Part shown: piece after piece, positions 12,618 to 22,488 of the stretch
How positions within the stretch are numbered: position 1 is the stretch's first letter
Layout: every line of letters begins with the position of its first letter
Assembly: GCA_000697055.1 (NCBI GenBank)
Contig: JNDT01001781.1
Span: forward strand, 1-64,000
Reading direction: 5' to 3'
From: Saksenaea vasiformis B4078
Taxonomy: Eukaryota; Mucoromycota; Mucoromycetes; Mucorales; Saksenaeaceae
DNA: 64,000 bases
The notes under the pieces: generated by a model
What the model saw: only the letters and a program-made list of their open reading frames with translations
Told to the model about the DNA's origin: nothing
Database searches by the model: none
Translations under genes and position numbers: made by a program

Positions 12618-13010
12618 TTATGAATATAACCGTAGGCTACTGCCACGTCCAGCATTTCTCCACTTTAGTCTTTCATCAGCCTCTTTGTCCTTCTGTCCCA
12701 GAGATTTCCACAGACTCCCATATATTCTGGCCGGATAAAAGCGGGTACCTATTATGTAGTACTCGCCGCTATCGATGAAACCTATGCGTATTGGATCTGA
12801 TGAACCACAGGCCGCTTTGTTGTTATTTTGGATTTGGACAGAAGATTCCACCAACTGACACACTCTTTCCAAGGAATGTGGCCAGCTAAATGTAGCTGCG
12901 ACATTTGCTCGATTTCGTTCCGTTGATCCACCAGCAACGCATGTATCACTGAGTTCAGCGGTGTCCAAAAGTTTCCTATCGTCGAATTCCCGGAAAGTCC
13001 GAATAGCCAT
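12618..13010 (-). CDS. Weak hypothetical ORF
   Basis: An ATG-initiated frame of about 130 codons in an otherwise gene-poor stretch. The predicted protein starts MAIRTFREFDDRK and contains GFIDSGEYYIIGTRFYP. I recognise no family. No flanking exons with clear splice sites were found. It may be a relic of a mobile element or simply a chance frame, and it is reported only because its composition is protein-like. Confidence 0.2.
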   Translation of the reverse strand: MAIRTFREFDDRKLLDTAELSDTCVAGGSTERNRANVAATFSWPHSLERVCQLVESSVQIQNNNKAACGSSDPIRIGFIDSGEYYIIGTRFYPARIYGSLWKSLGQKDKEADERLKWRNAGRGSSLRLYS

Positions 13011-13832
13011 GGGCAAGAAGTGAGAAGGTGCAATAAAACAAGACGTTCGATTTTGAAACTCTAGAAAATAGCAATGGGTTAAGCTCTTGGCGGATCCGGG
13101 GTCAAATCCTACTTTGGAACATGCTGTCTCTCTCTAACAAATGGTATAACTGGCCATGATGGCCCCTCGTCGATGTACTTTAAATTACCAATTGTATGCT
13201 CGAGGTGCACAGAGGATATCACAAGCGTCTGATACTCGAATTCATCGCCTTCATTTGAATTATCATCGTTCGCGAACCGTTCATTGCGTTAGTCTTCATC
13301 AATAACGCAAACTCCTAGTTTACTAGTAATATAGTCCTTTGTACGAGCTCATAAATGATTCCATTTCAGACATTGCTGACTCAAGTAAAAAAGGAAAGCA
13401 AGTACTATTTGCAACAAACAGGTGGAAAAACCGAAGCACGTTCTACGCGTATCCTACAATAAAATGAAGACAAATCGACTAGTTCGGCAGAGCAGCTGTG
13501 TCATGATTGTAACGGTTGAATATATGAAACGAATTATATTGCTATTTCGCCTGATTTTCATACTTGTAATCAGTTTTTCTATTCGTTCTTGCTGCGATGA
13601 TCAAAACAAGATTTTCTCACGCTGCACTGAGAGCTGATGACTGCCAGACCATTGTGTATTCTGTCATCCAAGGCATCTTGCCTTTTTGAAACGGCCCCCA
13701 TCTTTAAGACCTTCCAACTTCCGACCTCCACCATTCGCAACACTCCAGCAATATGAGAAACATTTATATTCCTTCAATTCTCAGAAAGAAACAGGGCGTG
13801 TATCTCGAGGAGCTTTCGATTTTGGGAAAGCC

Positions 13833-13857
13833 GGAGTGTCCAGTTGGAGTGTCCCTA
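13833..13857. repeat. Short tandem motif, copy 1
   Basis: GGAGTGTCC, four bases, then GGAGTGTCC again, ending in CTA. A near-identical copy is at 49447-49471. Read on the other strand it starts TAGGGACA, resembling a transposon end. Confidence 0.5.
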
Positions 13858-14097
13858 GCAATCCCCTGATTCTTTGCCAATTTATATCCTTAGATAACGT
13901 TCTTTTCACGCTAAACTGGTTCTTATGTAATCCTTTACCAGAACACCTCCAACACTTGCATAGCAAAGTGTACAAGTCAAAATCACTCTCAAGACGTCAT
14001 TCTAGCGTTTGATTGGCTAAAAAAATTAGCTGAATGACTTTTTTTCTTTTGAAATTTGGGGACTCTGGTCGACCACTGTACTGTGTGAAAGGGGAAC

Positions 14098-15339
14098 ATG
14101 TCAACCATAGGACTGTTCAGCACACGAATTGCCTCGACGGGGCCCCGCCTCCGTACAATCAATTCAAGTCCTCTTGTCCAGACCATTCGTCATGCTCATG
14201 CGGATCGGTATGCGTTCCAGTTACAAGAAGCCGGTAGCGACTCGACATGGAAACCGTTCTTAAATGCCACCCGAAGTGGAAACGAAAATGCCGTGTGGAA
14301 CACGTATCTCGATCTCAACGCTAAGCGACTCCTTCCTATGCTTCCAGAGTCATATCATTCCTTAGCATTGCGATCTGTTTTCTCGAGAAAGGCGCGTCGC
14401 TCCGAACGCAATGGCAGGTTTCCGTATGGCTCTATGAGTAATGACCCCGATTATCGTCTGCAGTTTGTGCTGGATAACATGAAAGCGACGAATTATCAAT
14501 TGAATGTTGCTGATTATAACCATTTAATCGAGTTTTATGGTCGAAATGGCGACTGGGCGACATGTACTACCTATTGGCAACAGATGGCTTCCGCTCAAGT
14601 TCAGCGCAACCTTGCAACGTATAACATCTATATGTGTGCAGCGATCAAATGCAAAAAGCCCGAGAAAGTCTTTGATATCTTATCCAACATGACAGCAGCC
14701 GGATTGCAGCCCAACACTCACATCTATACGACGATGATCAGAGCCTACGCACGCCTGGGACAGCCTAAAGAAGCGGATAGGGTATTCCAAGCTGCTTTTT
14801 CTGAGAGAACACCTACCAACAAATCTTCCTCCCACAGCCAACAAGTGGCACTTTATCACCAACACGGAGACTATCGCAGTGTTTCACATCAGCCGACGGT
14901 GCATACGTTTAGGGCTCTGATCGAAGCACATGGTCGACAGGGTAATGTGCAAGGTCTTGAATATATCTACGAGAAGATGATGCCTGTCTTCCAAGTACAG
15001 CCCGACATTAGCGTCTATAACTCCTTGATGCGTTGGTTCTGTATCCACGACGATCCCGTCACTGCGCGTCGTATATTCTCTGATATGGAAAAATCGTCAG
15101 TCAAGCCTAGTCGCAAATCGTACAGCATTTTGATTCATTATGGAGCCATCAAGGGATACCAGCTTGAATCAACAGAGGCGCTTATGGATCATATGATGCA
15201 AAAATACCAACTGAAACCAACGGCGTCGATGTACCGTGTCCTGATTGAAGCGTACGAAAAAGCTGAAAACGAAGAAGGGGCGGAACGAGTGCGGGAGAAG
15301 CTGAAGGTGTCTCGTCCAAGAGCATCCAGCGTAGAATAA
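14098..15339 (+). CDS. Mitochondrial pentatricopeptide repeat (PPR) protein
   Basis: Single-exon gene, 413 aa. The N-terminus is Arg/Ser/Thr-rich without acidic residues over about 30 positions, as in a mitochondrial presequence. From about residue 125 there are at least six to seven PPR units with the usual helix pair. Recognisable cores include VADYNHLIEFYGRNGDW, ATYNIYMCAAIKCKKPEKVF, HIYTTMIRAYARLGQPKEAD, HTFRALIEAHGRQGNVQG, SVYNSLMRWFCIHDDPVTAR and KSYSILIHYGAIKGY. PPR proteins bind organellar RNA and act in processing, stability or translation; the target is not predictable here. No intron is evident. Confidence 0.88.
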   Translation: MSTIGLFSTRIASTGPRLRTINSSPLVQTIRHAHADRYAFQLQEAGSDSTWKPFLNATRSGNENAVWNTYLDLNAKRLLPMLPESYHSLALRSVFSRKARRSERNGRFPYGSMSNDPDYRLQFVLDNMKATNYQLNVADYNHLIEFYGRNGDWATCTTYWQQMASAQVQRNLATYNIYMCAAIKCKKPEKVFDILSNMTAAGLQPNTHIYTTMIRAYARLGQPKEADRVFQAAFSERTPTNKSSSHSQQVALYHQHGDYRSVSHQPTVHTFRALIEAHGRQGNVQGLEYIYEKMMPVFQVQPDISVYNSLMRWFCIHDDPVTARRIFSDMEKSSVKPSRKSYSILIHYGAIKGYQLESTEALMDHMMQKYQLKPTASMYRVLIEAYEKAENEEGAERVREKLKVSRPRASSVE

Positions 15340-15572
15340 AATAGAACATGACTAGATTAGAGAGCTGATGATGTCGTGCCTCGTTTCCTCCCAGACTTTT
15401 TTTTGAAAGTATATAATGTTGTATTGTTAGAATTCACTGCAAAAAAGTAAAATGAACCTGTCCTTCCTCTCCCTTTTCTGTGCGTTGCGTCGCGTTCGGT
15501 TGATTATTTTTCCTTAGGTTGAGGAAACCAAGTCATGCCGCTTTGGAGACACGATTGACCAAACAGGACATT

Positions 15573-16263
15573 ATGGCTCACGATCACGATCGATGGACGA
15601 CTCAAAATATAACCTCTCAGACGCACAATGATTCCGACCATTATATTAACACCAGTCGATCCAGCCTGCTGTTGTCCAATCGACGCACCACCATGCTATT
15701 TGGTGACAGTACGCAACCTCCTGTGGAAAATCCTAATAATTCACCAACGCTGAATGCACAGCGGAAGCGTGAACTTGAAACAGTACAGAATCTAAATCAT
15801 GCCATCGAAACATCCATTCATCATGCAGAAGATGCCACCGAAAAAATTAAGGTTGGTTTGCTTTCCATAGCATATAAACGCTGGGTTTGCTGAGAAAAAA
15901 GAACGTAGCAATTATCACAAACAGTAGCCCAAACCGATAAATTACTAGATCTGTGGACTCAAATATTATCACAAACGGAGCATACCAAGCGGTTATTAGA
16001 AGATTCAAATTGGCAGGGGGCCGAGATGGTAAACTACAACTTGTCCACGTTGTCGTCATTGAGCAATTTATACAGGATCAGATCATGGCGCGGAAAGAAG
16101 AGGAAGAGCGTTTCACAAGCGTGGAATCGAAATCGCAGGAGCGAGGTCAGTGTCCAAAGATAAAAGAACTGCTGCTGACTTGCGCTAAAAAGAACCGGTG
16201 CGTCGTAAGCGGAAGTCAGACGTATTGCGAAGGCAAAAACAAACAGCATCTCTGCGCAGATGA
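15573..16263 (+). CDS. DUO1: DASH/DAM1 complex subunit Duo1
   Basis: Kinetochore-microtubule coupling component of the fungus-specific DASH ring. Exons: 15573-15851, 15909-16028, 16076-16145, 16193-16263. All phases rejoin, giving 179 aa. The Duo1 core is seen as LNAQRKRELETVQNLNHAIE, then after intron 1 QTDKLLDLWTQILSQTEHTK and LLEDSNWQGAEM. The C-terminus is a short charged helix and a basic tail. The ATG at 15573 is used because the open frame further upstream starts only at TTG. The last intron is short (47 nt, GTCAGT..AAAAAG, with CTGAC as possible branch site), so the basic tail is the least certain part. If that intron is retained the frame runs on to about 16372. Confidence 0.85.
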
Positions 16264-16408
16264 AAAGAACAGAATGAAGTGCATAGGTTGTCAACATTGT
16301 ATATTATTATTAGGGGGGGGAATAGAACCTTTAAAACTCGGCATTTCTTTAAACTTTGCAAAAGGACTATAACTTATTGGACGGCCACTCTGTCTGCTGA
16401 TGCACCTT

Positions 16409-16925
16409 CTATTTGTCCAAGCGCAGATCTGGCGATCGTACAGCAACATTGCCGAATTGATCAGCCAGATCTACAGTATCGCGTAACGTACCCTTTGGGT
16501 TCACCAGGTTGTTTTTAATGCTGCTCAACTTTTCGGCAACGACTTCCGAAATTTCCTCTGCAACCTTCGGTTGCCCCTTACTTGTAATTCCCTTCAATAT
16601 AGAATGAAAGGTATCATTTCGCTCGTAGAACCATAAAAAAGAAACAAAAATAGACCAACTTAACGTGGATCGTTACGGTCGATACCATTCTTACAAGTTC
16701 AATCTGAGCGCATAAAATAATGAGATGTGTACTTTGGACCAAGTAGTGATCTTTCTGTTTGTTCTCCAGTTCTGTTTGCTTCACATCCTCGATATGTATT
16801 TGTGATGCAACGGGCATCCAGGATTGCTCGGAGCCTTTTGTGCCCGTTCCTAGCCGTCCCGGCTGTGATGGCGTTCCTCGCCCATCACTCAAGTGAATAG
16901 TATCACACTTAGCATCCCACTTCAT
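16409..16925 (-). CDS. Unknown two-exon protein, 153 aa
   Basis: Exons 16677-16925 and 16409-16621, joined by a 55-nt GT..AG intron in phase 0. The protein has a hydrophilic Gly/Pro-containing N-terminus with a Trp (EQSWMPVAS), then a long predicted helix from about residue 50 to 125 (DVKQTELENKQKDHYLVQ; IELVRMVSTRND; VAEEISEVVAEKLSSIK) and a short C-terminal helix. This looks like a small helical subunit of a larger complex, but I cannot name the family. It lies tail-to-tail with Duo1, about 145 bp from its stop. A Pro-rich, in-frame-open stretch upstream of the ATG is in a different frame and was not joined. Confidence 0.55.
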
Positions 16926-17535
16926 GTTCTCTGCAACGCGTTACCATTGGCCACTCGTTGAAGTTAACGACCTCCTCTCCTGCCCCATCCCTCAAGCTGC
17001 GGGGCACAAACCGCCACGGTTTCATGGCATTATCCTTCGGAGGAGGAGGAAGGGGTGGGGGAGTAAGCTGATATCTTTTTACTAATGCCTGTGAGCAGCT
17101 TTTTATTCATCAAATAAACTTCGCGTTCATGAACCGAGGAAATCAAACTGATATAAGTAAAGTACGCTTTTTTTCGTCAACATATGTAACTAAATGACCA
17201 CATATTCATGGATGCAAAGCTTATCTGGAGTAAGGAGTTGTTATTAATATGGTTACAACCTACACGCCTGAGCGTGTTGGCCACTTCCAAAATGTCGAAA
17301 AGCCTGAGTTATGATGGCCGGGCAATGCTCTTTATCTTTTAGAGGAAGATATGTATCCAGTTCTTTCTTAGTGCAGACTTGGGGTCTTCACGCACGTAAA
17401 ATTTGTTCGAGTAGGAAGAAGCACGTTTTTTCTGCTTTCCTTGTCCACGTGTGTGAGTGTCAAGCGGTTCTTCAGATCGAAACAGCTGTCACGCCTCTTC
17501 TTTGTTCTTTTCCGCTTTAAGGTTTTTCTTTTGAC
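16926..17535. other. Divergent promoter region
   Basis: About 610 bp between the starts of the unknown 153-aa gene (minus) and the RMD1-like gene (plus). A Pro-rich open stretch ends near 16960 on the minus strand but has no ATG that connects in frame. Nothing else was recognised. Confidence 0.5.
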
Positions 17536-18999
17536 ATGGGGCTCGAAAAACGTCGTTCTGGCCATGCCACGGATACAACGCCGCTGCTTAATCCACGTGC
17601 CAGTCAGTCGACACCCATGCCAGACAAAGCTGGTGCCTACACCACCAGCTTCCCACAGACCACGCGAGCAAAACCGAAGCAGCCAAACCGAACCACCAAG
17701 ACTTCACAAAAGCTTAAGCTATTTCCAGAAGATGACGAGCGGATGATGCCATCCCAGGCAGACATGTATACCCAGGTGCCGCCGACAACCAATGTGAAAG
17801 CTGAAGCAGAAAGGCTGAGTAAAATTGATAAGAGCGAGCTGTCCCGAGTCACAGCCTACTGCACTGCTTCGTACGATTTTTTTTTCAAAGGAAGTGTGAG
17901 ACTGACCTTTAGATAACCTACCAGGGCGTATCGTGTAGAAGAACTCTACAAATTTTTCTTATCCAAAAGACGATCGAACGGAGCTGCCCCAAAACGATTT
18001 GATGAATGGTACGTAGAAAGTCTGTACAACATCCACTTTCCAAAGTTTGCTCATCATATATATATATATATATATAGTCTCTATACACCCTATGCATTAA
18101 AATACCCACTATTTCCTCCAAAGAAAGGCGGCAGAAATCAGACCTATATCCTACCCGAACTGTTTCTGTTTGATTATGGCGTCGTTGTATTTTGGGGAAT
18201 GACTTTTCATGAAGAACAACGAATTTTGCAAGAACTGGCAGCCTTTGCCGACGAGAAACTAGGTAAGCCTTTCCTTCGTCTTTTCTTTTAAACTTAGTTT
18301 TCTGTAGATTCGGAAGATATAGAGACAGAAGAGTTCCATTACTGTTATAGCGATTATTACCAACCTCGGTAAGCAGAAAAAGCCCATGCGTAAGACAAAC
18401 CAATCGATGGATAGAATATGCAACGACATCATCACACTTCGACATCCATCCAATTACCTGGTCAAACTAACGATTGCTCACGCAATAGCGCAAAGTGTTA
18501 AGATGACACTATTTGAACGCCTGATCGAAGACACCATCAACGAAACAAAATATATACCGCAAGTGATGGCGGAAAGTGGAAATATTCATATGTCAAGGTG
18601 GCGAAGAAAAAAAAAGGAAAAAAAAAGAAAGGGGAGAAACTCATTGTTCCTTATAGAAAGGATATCACCAAAAAAATTGGACAATTATTCATTATGCGCA
18701 TTAACGTCAATCTTGTCTCCAATATCCTAGATACACCGGAAATCTTTTGGTCCGAACCCGCTTTAGAACCATTGTACAGTGCTATCAGAAGTTATCTCGA
18801 GATATCGCAGCGTGTTGAGTTATTGAATCAACGTGTGGAGGTGATCAGTGATCTGCTTGATATGTTAAAGGATCACCTGAATAGTTCTCATGGAGAGCAT
18901 CTTGAATGGATTGTTATCTGGTTGATCGTCATGGAAATCATTGTTGCTGTCATCACAACGACATTGGACGCTTTTAGTCTATCACACAGACATGAATAA
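17536..18999 (+). CDS. RMD1/RMND1 family (DUF155) membrane protein
   Basis: Exons: 17536-17870, 17925-18008, 18078-18262, 18308-18368, 18415-18597, 18657-18999. All phases rejoin, giving 396 aa. The N-terminal 110 residues are Pro/Thr/Lys-rich and low complexity. The DUF155 core follows: SRVTAYCTAS, YRVEELYKFFLS, FPPKKGGR, ELFLFDYGVVVFWGM, FHYCYSDYY, the amphipathic LFERLIEDTI, and EIFWSEPALEPLYSAIRSYLE. A single membrane span (WIVIWLIVMEIIVAVITT) lies near the C-terminus. Family members act at mitochondria or are needed for meiotic nuclear division in yeast (Rmd1/Rmd8). Intron 2 contains an (AT)n run. The next gene starts only 95 bp after the stop on the same strand. Confidence 0.92.
18056..18076. 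repeat. (AT)n microsatellite
   Basis: About ten AT units directly before the splice acceptor of intron 2 of the RMD1-like gene. Confidence 0.9.
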
Positions 19000-19094
19000 A
19001 AGAGAACAGAGAAAAAGGCAACGTCGCTGTAAACTAAAAAAAAACACAAAAAAATATTGGCCCATCTTTTTATTTTTCCTCCTCCTTTTTTTTT

Positions 19095-20490
19095 ATGGAC
19101 TCACTTTGCGCGAGCATACTCGAACTACTACGACAGGAAGCAGCACAACAAGGTCTCTCTCTCTCTTTCTCTCTCTTATCTTTGACTTTTATTATTACGA
19201 CAAGCGTTTTAACATGTTCAGCTCTCAGACTTGCTTCCGTGTGGTGCGTCGGTCGTGGCATTGTACAGAGATGGATTGCATTCATTGTCAACTGAGAAAG
19301 TCGACGCATTGATCGACCTTGCCAATGAATCACTCCTACTTTATCCTTACAAAGATGTCCCTCGCCATTGGAGGCGATTGCTTGTCGATTGTGGTCTACT
19401 CAAAGCCGCAACGCTCCTTCATCGCTTCGATGACCAGGTGACTACAGCCCGACAGCTCATTTATGACCTAGACATTGCTATCATTGTCAGCGGCGCACCA
19501 GGACCCGATCGCCATGCCATGGCGCACAAGGTCCTGGATGTTATGCAAGCGTGGATGACGGCGCATAGGCCACGAACGGATCAAAGCGTCGATGAACCGG
19601 ATCTTTTGGCGACAGAACCCATCCAGATGCCCCTTCGTTGGCCAGTACAACGTTTGGAAGACTGTCCGAGTCTTTTGTGGTTCGCGAACCAATTACAGCA
19701 AGGGAAGCCCTTTGTCATTCCCAAGGCCATGGAGCATTGGCCAGCCCTGTCTACGCGCCCCTGGCGATCGATGCGGTATCTCCTGGATATCGCAGCTGAT
19801 CGCGTCGTTCCCGTGGAGATAGGTCGCTATACCGACTCTGGTTGGCAGCAGCAGATGATGCGGTTTGAGGATTTCGTACGGACATACGTCTTGAAACCAC
19901 AGATTCCACCGGCCTATTTAGCACAACATGATCTCTTCTATCAGATTCCACGCTTAGAAAACGACATCATTATCCCCGACTACTGCTATGTCACCCCCGC
20001 CAATGACGAAGACGGTCCCCAGTCAGAAGTCATTAAAAACGCATGGTTTGGTCCCCGTGGAACCGTCTCACCTTTACATCATGACCCGTATCACAATCTA
20101 TTCGCCCAAGTCGTCGGAACAAAATACTTACGGCTATACGCTCCCGATCAGACCGATAAACTTTACCCGCACCAAGGCATCATGGCAAATACAAGCGAGG
20201 AAAGCAAAAACATTGAAATCTACTTCCTTTTTTTTTTCTAACACGAAAAGACAACTAGGTGGATGTAGGTGATCCCGATCTTGACGCGTTTCCATTGTTT
20301 GCAGAAGCCACGTATGTAGAATGCGTTCTCGGCCCGGGCGACATGCTGTATCTACCCGTAAGTAAACATGAATCCTTTTTTTTTTTTTTTTTCCTTTTTT
20401 GCAACTCACCCTTTCCTCCTCGCTTAGCCAAAGTGGTGGCATTATGTCAAGTCTTTAGATACAAGCTTTAGTATTAGCTTTTGGTTTTGA
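19095..20490 (+). CDS. JmjC-domain protein, KDM8/JMJD5-like
   Basis: Fe(II)/2-oxoglutarate oxygenase; the JMJD5 group hydroxylates Arg or clips histone tails. Exons: 19095-19152, 19229-20199, 20259-20357, 20428-20490, giving 396 aa. An N-terminal helical half precedes the cupin: WFGPRGTVSPLHHDPYHN supplies the HxD iron ligands, VGTKYLRLYAP follows, and PKWWHYVKSL supplies the distal His with its conserved Trp pair. The protein ends in SFSISFWF. The intron 20200-20258 is needed to join NTSE to VDVGDPDLD as in the family, but its donor reads GAAAGC instead of GTAAGC. If it is retained, the protein stops about 13 residues later and loses the third iron ligand. The start is 95 bp downstream of the RMD1-like stop. 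Confidence 0.85.
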
Positions 20491-20669
20491 ATACGCGTGA
20501 CAAGCTAAGCAAATGTGCCTTGGGCACCGTTTATTGGCGGGGAACGTGTTGACTAGAGTTTACAGAAAAAAAAGAGGGATGTATAAGCAGATATAAGGAA
20601 GGAAAAAAAATTATAATAAAACGAGAAAAACCGAAAGCATGAGTATTAGAAAAATCAAGTGTACAACTA

Positions 20670-22488
20670 TTATTCTTTCACTGGCACTTCTTGGCTGACT
20701 TTTAACAGCAACAAGTCGCCAACTTCGCTGATAACTTCCAGCGCATGGTCTAAATCTTCTCTCGTATGGGAGGCGGAAAGGCAGAAGCGGGCGCGCGAGG
20801 AGATGATGGGTGTTGCGGGATAACCGACGACACACACTGCGACACCACGTTTCAGCATCTCGCGTGAAAAGGCAGGAATCTTGGCTGGATTGAAAAGAAG
20901 GAGGGGAACGACAGGACTGCCATGATCACCATAGACAATGAAGCCCATTTCTCGCAGACGCATGGCAAAGTACTGTGCGTTTTCAGCCAACTGTTTGATT
21001 CTTCGGCGGCCTTCATCTGTGCCATCTTCGCCACAGATGATCTTGGTGCTCGTGATAACTTGCTGAGCAACGGGGACCGAGAAAGGCTCGGCATAGGCAA
21101 AGGCATGGTTGCGGACACGCAAATGATCAATTACCGCCTTATCGGCAGCAATGTAACCACCCGCCGCGCCAAAGGATTTGGTGAAGGTACCCATCAGAAT
21201 ATCCACATTGGCAGGATCCACACCGTAAAAGTCGCACACACCAGCGCCATTTTCACCCAAGGCACCGATGGAATGGGCCTCGTCGACGTAAAGATAGAAT
21301 TTAAACTCCTTGCGGAGTTCGACAAGTTCGGGTAGATTGACAATGGTGCCTTCCATGGAGTAGAGACCTTCCACAATGACCAAGATCTTTTTCCATGGGC
21401 GATGTGTGCGGGGCTGGCCTTGGGAGATGACTTCACGCAGCAGCTCACGCAAGTCATCCATGTTGTTATGTTTGAACACACGTACGGAGGCGCCAGAGAG
21501 ACGGGCGCCAAAGACAATGGAGGAGTGGTTGAGTTCATCAGAAATGATCAGACAGCCCTTGGATACGAGGGCGGGAATGGTGGTGGAATTGGTGGCAAAA
21601 CCCATACTGACGACCATGGCATCTTCTTTGCCCATGAAACGAGCAACCAATTGTTCCAATTCGGTGTGGATGGTGGTGGTACCGACTTCATTACGGGGAC
21701 TGGGGGAGGCAAGGCCACAACGGGCGGTGGATGCCTCGACGGCGTCAGCGCAAGGACCTGCGCTTTGCGAAAAGCCAAGATAATTATAGGATGCTAAATT
21801 GAGGGCTGTGCTGGTGGTGCCCGTCAAACGGAAGGTTTTGTTAAAATCATGACTTTCGCGATCAAGCAATTTCACTGTGCGCGATGCAACACCAGTAATC
21901 GGACGGTTCCAACAATCACTGGAAAAAAAAAGCAGAAGTTAGCCTTTTTTTTTTTGTTTATTCTTCTTCTTCTTTTCTTCTCCCTGGGGGGGGGGTGGGG
22001 GACCGCTTACCGAATGCGCATATACAGGCGGCGCGTATAGAAGGAATCAAAGTCAGACACTAATGGCGCGTAGCCCTGTAAAACCGAAATTTTGTCAGAC
22101 CATACGAACATAATAAGCAAAAAATAAATATCCCTCCGACGGAGTTTCTGAGACCTGCCTGATTCATTTTAAGATGCGAATACGCCTGCGGCTTAAATAT
22201 CTTGCCGAGAATATCGCGCAAATGACCGAAAAGAATTAATACAAAGTAGTTGAGATAGGTGCAAACAAGCACGTAGAGAGGTGCTGCCTCCATCTTATGC
22301 TCCAGGTCATCATATTTCTTCTTTGGTTTCCGGGGTGGAGTCCATCGCACAGGCTGGGGTTTCGCCGAAGCATTGTCATTCAGAAAACTCGGGGGCGGAA
22401 CGCTGAATGAATGGTCAGCCGATGACTTGGGGGCTGTCAGATTGATACTGGGAATGCTTATTGTATGCGCGCGTTTGCCTTTCCCCAT
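20670..22488 (-). CDS. LCB2: Serine palmitoyltransferase subunit 2 (LCB2)
   Basis: PLP-dependent subunit of the ER enzyme condensing serine and palmitoyl-CoA, the first step of sphingolipid synthesis. Exons: 22159-22488, 22011-22075, 20670-21918, giving 547 aa. One membrane span lies near residues 80-100 (LYVLVCTYLNYFVLILFG), then GYAPLVSDFDSFYTRRLY, ASYNYLGF, DELNHSS, YVDEAHSIG, and the PLP-lysine motif GTFTKSFGAAGGY that separates LCB2 from LCB1. The final domain ends in SHTREDLDHAL. The ATG at 22488 (MGKGKR) is chosen; the open frame upstream starts only at GTG. Intron 1 begins GC (CAG/GCAGGT) and is a likely GC..AG intron, since this is the only join that keeps the conserved frame. Confidence 0.96.

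Larger units (their letters stand above)
10300..14097. other. Gene-poor 3.8-kb region
   Basis: No confidently recognised gene. It includes the permease promoter on the left and the PPR gene promoter on the right. The only ATG-initiated frame of note is a 130-codon one at 12618-13010 (listed separately). Other open frames (for example near 11640-11906) begin only at TTG or look random. A short tandem motif lies at 13833-13857. Confidence 0.5.
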
